Shown: piece by piece, positions 1 through 5,057 of the stretch | Layout of the letters: every line of letters starts with the position of its first letter | Position numbering within the stretch: the stretch's first letter is position 1 | Source of the DNA: an uncultured Collinsella sp. | GTDB taxonomy: Bacteria; Actinomycetota; Coriobacteriia; Coriobacteriales; Coriobacteriaceae | Direction: 5' to 3' | Assembly: GCA_900550825.1 (NCBI GenBank) | Contig: URTZ01000077.1 | Coordinates: 1-9,033, forward strand | Length of the DNA stretch: 9,033 nt | Notes under the pieces: generated by a model | Database searches by the model: none | Told to the model about the DNA's origin: nothing | The model's input: only the letters and a program-made list of their open reading frames with translations | Program-made: the position numbers and the translations under genes

Positions 1-72
1 TAGAGCAAAAACCGTGACTGTGCCCGCACGAACGGTCGGAACACAATCATCAAAAATATTTTCCAAAGCCTA

Positions 73-100
73 TTGAATTTTTCGAATTCGGCGTTATAAT
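73..100 (+). promoter_or_regulatory. Candidate sigma-70-type promoter of mrnC
   Basis: A -35-like TTGAAT (73-78) is followed after 16 bases by a perfect -10 TATAAT (95-100). Transcription would begin near 106-108, almost on the first start codon of mrnC (GTG 106, ATG 109). No Shine-Dalgarno sequence lies upstream of that codon, so the message may be leaderless. Otherwise the promoter or the start has been misplaced. The surrounding 1-105 stretch is AT-rich and I see no gene in it. The TAG at 1-3 could be the stop codon of an upstream gene, but this cannot be shown. Confidence 0.55.
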
Positions 101-108
101 GTATTGTG

Positions 109-600
109 ATGAATTATGCGAATTGTGACAACAACACCGATCTGATTTCCGGGGTACGTCAAGCGACGAAATGCACCGGAGCAAAGGATCCAAAGTATCC
201 GAAGGATCCAAAGCAATTGGGACCGCTTGTGCTTGCATATATCGGCGACACGATATATGACCTTTTTGTGCGCACGGAATTAGTTGATTCAACAACGCTT
301 ACGGCACACGGGCTGCACATAGGCGCAGCAAAACGCGTTTGTGCCAAGGCACAGGCCGCAGCATTTCGCCGTATCGAGGCGCTGTTAACGGATGATGAAT
401 CCGCAGTTTTTCGGCGCGGCAGGAATGCGCATATGGGGTCTGTGCCGAAAAATGCAGCGATCATTGACTACAGGATTGCAACAGGAATGGAAGCTCTTGT
501 CGGATACCTCTATCTGTCCGGCAAAGATGAGCGGCTTTCGCAGCTTATGCGCATTGCGCTGCACGATACAGCTGAGATTGCAGAACAGGCAGAGAAATAG
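109..600 (+). CDS. mrnC: Mini-ribonuclease 3 (MrnC), 23S rRNA maturation
   Basis: Mini-RNase III is a small dimeric RNase III-fold nuclease without the double-strand RNA-binding domain. In Bacillus it trims 23S rRNA precursor ends. The protein (163 aa from ATG 109) shows the family core: QLGPLVLAYIGD, where the Asp encoded at 247-249 matches the conserved catalytic Asp; the RGRNA segment followed by a PKNAAIIDYRIATGMEALVGYLYL-like stretch; and the closing KDERLSQL. The N-terminus is about 20 residues longer than in Bacillus and carries a KDPK-YP-KDPK repeat, so the true start is uncertain. GTG at 106 is an alternative, and no ribosome binding site supports either. Gene order in Firmicutes is usually cysS-mrnC-rlmB, which fits the gene beginning at 628. 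Codon use and GC are clearly lower than in the genes from 640 onward. Confidence 0.88.
   Translation: MNYANCDNNTDLISGVRQATKCTGAKDPKYPKDPKQLGPLVLAYIGDTIYDLFVRTELVDSTTLTAHGLHIGAAKRVCAKAQAAAFRRIEALLTDDESAVFRRGRNAHMGSVPKNAAIIDYRIATGMEALVGYLYLSGKDERLSQLMRIALHDTAEIAEQAEK
184..213 (+). repeat. Tandem 12-base repeat in the mrnC N-terminus
   Basis: AAGGATCCAAAG occurs at 184-195 and again at 202-213, an 18-base period in frame with the gene, giving KDPK twice. It lies in the extra N-terminal segment just before the conserved MrnC core. It probably arose by a small local duplication. Confidence 0.8.
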
Positions 601-607
601 AAGAAGA

Positions 608-1666
608 TTAATTAACAGGAGAAAAAGATGGCAAATTACAACGATCGCGGCGGCAGGCGTCGATGGCGTTGGCCAGCATACGCTGCGTTCCGAGGCCTGT
701 GTCGGCGTCGACGGTTTCGGCAAGTGAGTGGTTGACGAGCTCGCCGACATAGAGCGAGGGGACATTTCCGTCGCCGTCGATACGAAACCCGCGAGCACGG
801 CAAAGGACGTAGTCGCCGACGGCGTTGCGCACACGATACTGCATGACGCGACGGTGCTTGGTGCCGTTGTAGACTTGGTCGATGTCGTTGATGCAGGCCT
901 CAAGGTCGTCGGGATGGACGCGCGTTTTCCAGTAATCGCGACAGTTGTCTATGTGCTCCGAGGGAAGGCCAAGATCGCGTAAGGCACCTTGTGACCAAAG
1001 GGTGCGATGTTTGTACAAGTTCTCGATAAAGAAATAACGACCTTCGTTGAGCATCGAAAAGGCGTCGAAAATACGATCGCTTATTTCGAAGTCGTCGGCG
1101 TGGACTTGCGTGATATTACGTCGATCGAGGTGCACGGCATGACGTAGCTTGTAGTCGTACATGCGATGGTCGGCATCGAGTGTCATACGGTTGGTGGCTT
1201 CGCCCAGGGCGGGGTCGGCATGTGACACTCCGTAGCTAAACGAGTGGGGCATCTCGGAATCGTTGTTTTTGAGCAGAACCGTTCGGCAGTGTTTCAGACG
1301 TTCGGCGAGGTCGTCCTCGGTTGCAATCGTAGATAGGATGGCAAACTCGTCGCCGCCTATGCGAAACGCCGCTTCGCCCACCTTCATATACAGCTTAAGA
1401 TAGAGACTTACCTGCAAGATATAGCGGTTGCCCTCGTCATGCCCAAAGGCGTCGTTGCAGTGCTTGAGATTGTCGATATCGATGAACGCCATGGTAACGG
1501 GGGTGTCCTGCTCCCAGAGCTCCTCGAGGGAACGGGCAAAGCCGCCACGGTTGCCAAGCCCGGTAAGCTGGTCGGTAAAGGCGGTCCTGATCAGATCCTC
1601 CTGACGCTCGAGAAGGTCACGGACGGTCTTTTCGAGCGTTTCGGTGTAATTGCTGACAGTATCCAT
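608..1666 (-). CDS. Diguanylate cyclase (GGDEF-PAS), C-terminus replaced at a junction
   Basis: The open frame gives 352 aa. Residues 1-30 are helical and probably coiled-coil, a common linker into GGDEF domains. Residues ~31-185 form a GGDEF domain: DQLTGLGNR at 32-40, FIDIDNLKHCNDAFGH with metal-binding D63, and an intact GGDEF motif at 104-108, so c-di-GMP synthesis is plausible. No RxxD inhibitory site precedes the motif. Residues ~200-315 resemble a PAS_3-type sensor (W...RVHPDD at 246-254). At 320-342 a second GGDEF domain begins with DADTGLG. The last ten residues (encoded 608-640) are the reverse of the mrnC-side sequence and do not belong to the protein. The native protein was therefore longer, GGDEF-PAS-GGDEF and perhaps more. 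The start is uncertain: no ATG, GTG or TTG lies between the upstream in-frame stop (1781-1783) and ATG 1666, and the ribosome site is poor. No membrane segment is present, so it is probably cytoplasmic. Confidence 0.8.
   Translation of the reverse strand: MDTVSNYTETLEKTVRDLLERQEDLIRTAFTDQLTGLGNRGGFARSLEELWEQDTPVTMAFIDIDNLKHCNDAFGHDEGNRYILQVSLYLKLYMKVGEAAFRIGGDEFAILSTIATEDDLAERLKHCRTVLLKNNDSEMPHSFSYGVSHADPALGEATNRMTLDADHRMYDYKLRHAVHLDRRNITQVHADDFEISDRIFDAFSMLNEGRYFFIENLYKHRTLWSQGALRDLGLPSEHIDNCRDYWKTRVHPDDLEACINDIDQVYNGTKHRRVMQYRVRNAVGDYVLCRARGFRIDGDGNVPSLYVGELVNHSLAETVDADTGLGTQRMLANAIDACRRDRCNLPSFSPVN
628..735 (+). pseudogene. 5' start of a gene (possibly rlmB) cut off by a sequence junction
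   Basis: ATG 628 follows a strong Shine-Dalgarno sequence, AGGAGA at 617-622 with 5-base spacing, and lies 27 bases after the mrnC stop. The first codons read MANYNDRGG. The frame then runs through high-GC sequence rich in Arg and Trp that looks non-coding in this direction and stops at 733-735. The start signals are convincing but the body of the gene is missing. The conserved Firmicutes order mrnC-rlmB suggests the lost gene is the 23S rRNA 2'-O-methyltransferase RlmB. The nine or so genuine residues are too few to prove this, and thyX is another gene sometimes found at this position. Sequence belonging to this gene probably ends between 640 and 655. Confidence 0.5.
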
Positions 1667-1801
1667 GTCGTAAGCGGCTTTCTGAGGTCGGGCGAATTGC
1701 GTCGGGCGAGCTCGTTGTGCACACGCGTTGTTGTTCGGCGCTTTGCGTGTATCCAGGCCCCGCCTCGCTGCGTTGTTGGGTTACTTTACCGGCTAATGTT
1801 C

Positions 1802-1858
1802 GCTGTTGATAACAGCTGAGTAGTGTAAACAATAGTGCACAATTATATATGGGTGCAC
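1802..1858. promoter_or_regulatory. Small palindromes in the divergent GGDEF/patatin intergenic region
   Basis: A perfect inverted repeat GCTGTT-GAT-AACAGC lies at 1802-1816. Two copies of the self-complementary GTGCAC follow at 1835-1840 and 1853-1858, 18 bases apart, around an AT-rich core. On the minus strand the core contains a TATAAT (1842-1847) that could serve the diguanylate cyclase gene, but it has no convincing -35. These could be operator sites. No regulator is identified, and short palindromes can arise by chance. Confidence 0.3.
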
Positions 1859-1946
1859 ATGCTGTGGGCGGCTATTATTCGACAAACGGTAGCGCGGCGA
1901 TGCGATGCTCGATAAAAATGCGACTGGGACGATATATGTTGACGGG

Positions 1947-1980
1947 TATACTTGTCCCGTTTTAAAACGCAGGAACGGAG
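1947..1980 (+). promoter_or_regulatory. Patatin gene leader: -10-like TATACT, small inverted repeat and ribosome site
   Basis: TATACT at 1947-1952 resembles a -10 element, although the matching -35 position is weak. It sits in the loop of a short inverted repeat, ACGGG 1942-1946 with CCCGT 1956-1960. GGAG at 1977-1980 lies 8 bases before ATG 1989 and decides the start of the phospholipase gene. The in-frame ATG at 1905 has no such site and would lie upstream of the candidate promoter. Confidence 0.4.
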
Positions 1981-1988
1981 ATGGTCGC

Positions 1989-2858
1989 ATGGCACAGTCA
2001 AATATGACGCGCACGGTGGGGCTGGCGCTCGAGGGAGGCGGCTACCGCGGTATGTATACGGCGGGCGTGCTCGACGTTTGGATGGAGCACGGTTTGACCT
2101 GCGACCATATGGTGGGTGTCTCGGCGGGCGCGGCGTTTGGCTACAACTTTAAATCGCGGCAGATCGGCCGTGCCATTCGCTACAACAAGGCCTATTGCGC
2201 CGATAAGCGCTATGCGGGTGTGACCAGCTGGCTGCGAACCGGTGATATGTTCAATGCCGATTTTGCCTATCACGAGGTGCCTATCGAGCGCGATCCCATC
2301 GACCTGGAAGCATATCGCGCCTGCCCCATGCGATTTACGTGCGTGTGTACCGATATCGAGACGGGCAAGGCCGTCTACCACGACCTGCCCTATGGCGACG
2401 AGAGGGATATCGAGTGGATCCGGGCATCGTCTGCGATTCCTGTGGCGACGCGTCCCGTTGCTATTGACGGGCATAAGTATCTGGATGGTGGCGTGGCTGA
2501 TTCTATTCCCAGTGCATGGCTGTTTGCGCAGGGGTATGACCGCAATATCGTGGTACTCACGCAGCCGGCGGGCTTTGTGAAGCAGCCCAACAGCGTGATG
2601 CCCATGCTGCGTCGCGTGTTTCGTCACTATCCGGAGTTTGTCGCAGCGCTTGAGCATCGGCATGAGGTCTACAATGCCACGCTCGATGACTTGGCACGTC
2701 GTGAGGCCGCCGGCGATATCTTTGTGGTGCGGCCGAGCGAATCGGTGAAGGTGCCGTCGCTGTGTCGCGAGCCGGATGAGCTCGAGCGTATCCACCAGGT
2801 CGGCCGCCACGATGCGGAGGCGACTTTGCCGGCGTTGGAAGCATATCTGGCGGGGTAA
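1989..2858 (+). CDS. Patatin-like phospholipase family protein (YjjU-like)
   Basis: The 289-aa protein belongs to the patatin-like serine acyl hydrolases, which cleave acyl esters of phospholipids or related lipids with a Ser-Asp dyad. All family marks are present. The oxyanion-hole glycine motif GGGYRG is at 16-21, the nucleophile elbow GVSAG at 43-47 makes Ser45 the nucleophile, and DGG at 166-168 makes Asp166 the catalytic acid. Length and layout match the bacterial YjjU/DUF6363-type branch. There is no signal peptide or membrane segment, so the protein is probably cytoplasmic. ATG 1989 was chosen over the in-frame ATG 1905 because of the ribosome site at 1977-1980 and because the conserved part begins at residue 9. 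The gene stands alone: divergent from the diguanylate cyclase and convergent with thiE. The true substrate is unknown. Confidence 0.9.
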   Translation: MAQSNMTRTVGLALEGGGYRGMYTAGVLDVWMEHGLTCDHMVGVSAGAAFGYNFKSRQIGRAIRYNKAYCADKRYAGVTSWLRTGDMFNADFAYHEVPIERDPIDLEAYRACPMRFTCVCTDIETGKAVYHDLPYGDERDIEWIRASSAIPVATRPVAIDGHKYLDGGVADSIPSAWLFAQGYDRNIVVLTQPAGFVKQPNSVMPMLRRVFRHYPEFVAALEHRHEVYNATLDDLARREAAGDIFVVRPSESVKVPSLCREPDELERIHQVGRHDAEATLPALEAYLAG

Positions 2859-2867
2859 GGGTCGCAT

Positions 2868-2917
2868 GCGGAAAGTGCATCCCGGAATGGAGGTCCAAAC
2901 TGGGATGCGCTTTCCGC
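2868..2917. terminator. Long hairpin between convergent genes (bidirectional terminator or repeat element)
   Basis: Bases 2868-2883 pair with 2902-2917 over 16 positions. Fifteen are Watson-Crick and one (2876/2909) is a T-G wobble. The loop is 18 bases (2884-2901). It lies between the patatin stop (2858) and the thiE stop (2960), so it could end transcripts from both sides. Neither side has a proper run of T after the stem, so classical intrinsic termination is not assured. Such a long perfect stem could also be one copy of a dispersed intergenic palindrome. Confidence 0.6.
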
Positions 2918-2959
2918 TCTAGAAGATATGAGGCTGCGAATCAGCTGCTCGGCCTATGC

Positions 2960-3655
2960 CTATGCCTGCTGCCAGGTGTCGACGAGTTCCTTGGCCGCGG
3001 CGTGGGGGTCATCGGCGCTGCAGACAGCGCTCACCACAAAGAAGCCGTCGACGCCGGTGGCCTTGAGCTGCGGCAGGTCGGCCGTCTTGACGCCGCCGCC
3101 CACCACGATGGGCACGGGGCTTGCCGCGTGGAGTGCGTCCAGGTCCTCAAAGCTCTTGGTGATGATAGAGCCGTCGGCCGCGCGTCCGCAGTCGCGCTTG
3201 GTCTCGGTCTCGTGGAGCGGGCCGATGCCCAGGTAGTCGACCAGGCTCATGTCGGCGGTCTTGACGTACTCGAGCATCTCCTCGCAGCGGGCCGAAAGGC
3301 CCACGATGGCATCGGGGCCCAGCAGCTTGCGGCAGACCTCGACGGGAATGTCGCTCTGGCCTACGTGCACGCCGTCGACGGCAATGCCCTGCTCGCGCGC
3401 GGCGAGTACACAGTCCAGACGGTCGTCGATTAACAGGGCGACCTGACCGGTCTTGCCAGCCTGTGCGATTGCCTGCGCGGCGTCGCCGGTCAGTGCAATG
3501 ATCTCGCGGGCGCTTGCCACCTTGGAGCGCACCTGGATACAGGTAAAGCCTGCGTCGAGCGCCTGGGCCACCACATCGCCCACGGGGCGCCCGAGGGTGT
3601 TTTCGGGGCCGAGTACCAGATAGGCCGAGATATCAAGGTTGTCGCGGATGCTCAT
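2960..3655 (-). CDS. thiE: Thiamine-phosphate synthase (ThiE)
   Basis: ThiE joins HMP-pyrophosphate and hydroxyethylthiazole phosphate to give thiamine monophosphate, in the cytosol. The 231-aa protein is of usual length for the TIM-barrel family. It carries the expected motifs in order: QVRSK at 41-45 (usually QxRxK), IDDRLD at 76-81 (the family usually has N or D at the second position), DGVHVGQSDIP at 94-104, GLSA at 119-122, the phosphate/thiazole loop DYLGIGPLHETETKRD at 140-155, and VVGGGVK at 184-190 with GVDGFFVVSAV near the end for the second phosphate site. Its ATG (3653-3655) overlaps the stop of the upstream thiamine-binding gene by four bases, so the two are translationally coupled. 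It is the last gene of the riboswitch-controlled operon. Confidence 0.95.
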   Translation of the reverse strand: MSIRDNLDISAYLVLGPENTLGRPVGDVVAQALDAGFTCIQVRSKVASAREIIALTGDAAQAIAQAGKTGQVALLIDDRLDCVLAAREQGIAVDGVHVGQSDIPVEVCRKLLGPDAIVGLSARCEEMLEYVKTADMSLVDYLGIGPLHETETKRDCGRAADGSIITKSFEDLDALHAASPVPIVVGGGVKTADLPQLKATGVDGFFVVSAVCSADDPHAAAKELVDTWQQA

Positions 3656-3993
3656 CGTGCTTCCTCCTGCTTCTTGATCTGTGCTTCCATGCGCTCGAGC
3701 TTGCCGGTCATGGTGTCGGTAAATCCGGGCCGAATATCGGCTTTGAGCACGACTTCGGTGCGGATGCCCTTGCTCGCCAACACAAAGGTTGCGTCGCGCA
3801 CGACCTGCATGACCTCGTCCCAGTCGCCCTCGATCTCGGTGAACATCGAGGTGGTGCGGTTGGGAAGGCCGCTCTCGCGAATGACGCGCACGACCTCGGC
3901 GACCTCGGCGGAGAGCTCATCGCCGGTGCCGCACGGGGCGATGGCCACGGCGACGAGCGTGTTCATGCCGGTATTGGTTGCGGGCTCGGACAT
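3652..3993 (-). CDS. Thiamine-binding protein, DUF77/MTH1187 family
   Basis: This 113-aa protein belongs to the small ferredoxin-like DUF77 (Thiamine_BP, YkoF-related) family. Members bind thiamine or its pyrimidine part and assemble into oligomers. Typical features are the first strand VAVAIAPCGTG (14-24), the central SGLPNRTTSMFTEIEGDWDEVMQVV (41-65), and RTEVVLKADIRPGFTDTMTGKL (78-99). AGGAGG at 4002-4007 stands 8 bases before ATG 3993 and overlaps the end of thiM. MNTLV at residue 10 is a weaker start. The gene follows thiM by only 3 bases and overlaps thiE by 4. Position and family together suggest a role in handling thiamine or HMP during salvage, possibly as a buffer or chaperone. That role is inference. 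Confidence 0.88.
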   Translation of the reverse strand: MSEPATNTGMNTLVAVAIAPCGTGDELSAEVAEVVRVIRESGLPNRTTSMFTEIEGDWDEVMQVVRDATFVLASKGIRTEVVLKADIRPGFTDTMTGKLERMEAQIKKQEEAR

Positions 3994-3996
3994 GGC

Positions 3997-4836
3997 CTAT
4001 GCCTCCTCGAGCTCGAGTTGGTTATCAGCGATATCTTGGGCGGTCGCGCGGTAGAGCTCATCGATAAAGGCGACCTTAAAGCTTGCCGGGGCATCGGCGA
4101 CAGCGGCGGCACGCGTGCCGGCAACGTTGTAGACCGCGGTGCCGCAGATGGCTGCCGTAAACGGGTCGGCGGCACAGGCGTACACGGCCAGCACGCCTCC
4201 CTGCGAGCAGCCGCAGCCGGTGATTTTGGACATGAGCGGGCTGCCGCCGTGGGACTTGGCCACCGTCGTGCCGTCGGTGATCAGGTCGACTTCGCCCGAG
4301 ACCACAACGGCGCCGCCGGTGTAGCGGGCGAGCGCCACGGCGGCATCGCGGGCGGCGTCTACCGTGTCGGTGGTATCGACACCGCGTACGCGGCTCAAAT
4401 CGGCCGCCTCGCCCTCAAGACCCCACAGGCCGGCGAGTGCGATGATCTCGGAGGCGTTGCCGCGCACGATAGCGGGCTTGTACTGCTTGAGCTCGTTTAC
4501 CAACTGGGTGCGCAGGCTGCCGATGCCCAAGCCCACTGGATCGAGCACCCAGGGCTTGCCGGCGTCGTGTGCCGCCTTGGCCGCGCGGGGAATTGTCTGC
4601 TCGTAGATGGGGAAGAGCGTGCCCATATTGAGATAGATGGCGCCGCCGCCGGCAACGAGTGCCTCGCCCTCGTCGGGCAGATAGACCATGGCGGCCGATC
4701 CGCCCACGGCGAGCTGCGCGTTGGCGACAAAGTCGATCGTCACCGTGTTGGTGATGGAGCCGGCCATCGGATTGGTGGCGCGAATCTCCTCTACGGCCTT
4801 GACCATATGTTGTTTAAGCTGTTCCGAATCAATCAC
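3997..4836 (-). CDS. thiM: Hydroxyethylthiazole kinase (ThiM)
   Basis: ThiM phosphorylates 4-methyl-5-(2-hydroxyethyl)thiazole, the salvage route to the thiazole half of thiamine. The 279-aa protein shows the ribokinase-like ThiM motifs. The substrate segment NPMAGSITNTVTIDFVAN is at 22-39, followed by the GGSAAM loop at 45-50 (often GASP). LNMGTL is at 69-74, VLDPVGLG at 97-104, IVRGNASEI at 123-131, and the ATP-site/catalytic ITGCGC at 205-210. The start is GTG 4836, not the longer open frame that runs up to an ATG at 4950. The extra 38 codons would translate the TPP riboswitch and terminator, and a strong ribosome site (AAGGAGG on the minus strand, 4845-4851) lies 8 bases before the GTG. 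First gene of the thiM-DUF77-thiE operon. Confidence 0.94.
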   Translation of the reverse strand: MIDSEQLKQHMVKAVEEIRATNPMAGSITNTVTIDFVANAQLAVGGSAAMVYLPDEGEALVAGGGAIYLNMGTLFPIYEQTIPRAAKAAHDAGKPWVLDPVGLGIGSLRTQLVNELKQYKPAIVRGNASEIIALAGLWGLEGEAADLSRVRGVDTTDTVDAARDAAVALARYTGGAVVVSGEVDLITDGTTVAKSHGGSPLMSKITGCGCSQGGVLAVYACAADPFTAAICGTAVYNVAGTRAAAVADAPASFKVAFIDELYRATAQDIADNQLELEEA

Positions 4837-4858
4837 TGCACATGCCTCCTTGGCATAG

Positions 4859-4889
4859 AAAAGGGGCGCTGTGCATAGACAGCGCCCCT
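4859..4889 (-). terminator. Intrinsic terminator of the TPP riboswitch
   Basis: On the minus strand a perfect GC-rich stem, GGGGCGCTGT with ACAGCGCCCC (4879-4888 with 4863-4872), encloses a 6-base loop and is followed by TTTT (4859-4862). An extra A-T pair can extend the stem by one. It lies between the aptamer and the thiM ribosome site. The expected behaviour is premature termination when TPP is bound, which would repress the operon. Confidence 0.9.
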
Positions 4890-4900
4890 GTAAAGGCGGC

Positions 4901-4992
4901 ATGCTCCCTACGCCAGCATTAACTGACAGGTTCAAAGGATTGGGCCCCATGCCCTCTCAGCCTTGTGGTTTGCACCGCCGGCACTCCCGCAT
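4901..4992 (-). ncRNA. TPP riboswitch (THI element)
   Basis: On the minus strand the aptamer has the diagnostic conserved boxes. CTGAGAGGG lies in the pyrimidine-binding arm, and GAACCTG, TTAATGCTGGCGTAGGGA covers the pyrophosphate-binding arm. P1 can form between 4989-4992 (ATGC) and 4901-4904 (GCAT), and P3 between GCC and GGC segments on either side of CCACAA. It is followed by an intrinsic terminator and then by thiM, which gives the standard transcription-attenuation layout: high TPP switches off thiM, the DUF77 gene and thiE. The promoter must lie around 4995-5045. TAGTAT at 5010-5015 (minus) is a possible -10, without a good -35. Confidence 0.95.
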
Positions 4993-5000
4993 CGAATCTG

Positions 5001-5039
5001 TTGCTCCCTATACTAGCGCACCGTTACAATGGTTACGGT
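5001..5039 (+). promoter_or_regulatory. Candidate promoter of the HAD-LysR operon with a near-palindrome
   Basis: TTGCTC (5001-5006) and TACAAT (5025-5030) are 18 bases apart and would start transcription near 5037, about 20 bases before ATG 5058. The -10 is embedded in an imperfect palindrome, ACCGTTAC-AATG-GTTACGGT (5020-5039, 7 of 8 arm positions paired). The divergent thiamine operon must also start in this region, so the two transcription units share about 70 bases. Confidence 0.45.
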
Positions 5040-5057
5040 GAAAATGACGGGGGCTCT

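Noticed and set aside
1..105. Possible terminator or riboswitch upstream of mrnC
   Set aside because: Only short chance pairings such as GTGC/GCAC were found. There is no T-run after a stable stem and no known riboswitch consensus.
728..982. Plus-strand frame in the diguanylate cyclase region
   Set aside because: It is antisense to clear PAS sequence and is Val/Asp-rich from mirrored codons.
1998..2867. 289-codon minus-strand frame opposite the patatin gene
   Set aside because: The plus-strand gene has all catalytic motifs. The antisense product is rich in His and Arg without any recognisable domain.
4018..4878. 286-codon plus-strand frame opposite thiM and its leader
   Set aside because: It is the shadow of thiM and the terminator, with no ribosome site and no family motif.
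3656..4992. A new defence or accessory system built around the DUF77 gene
   Set aside because: Its neighbours, the TPP riboswitch, thiM and thiE, explain it fully as part of vitamin B1 salvage.
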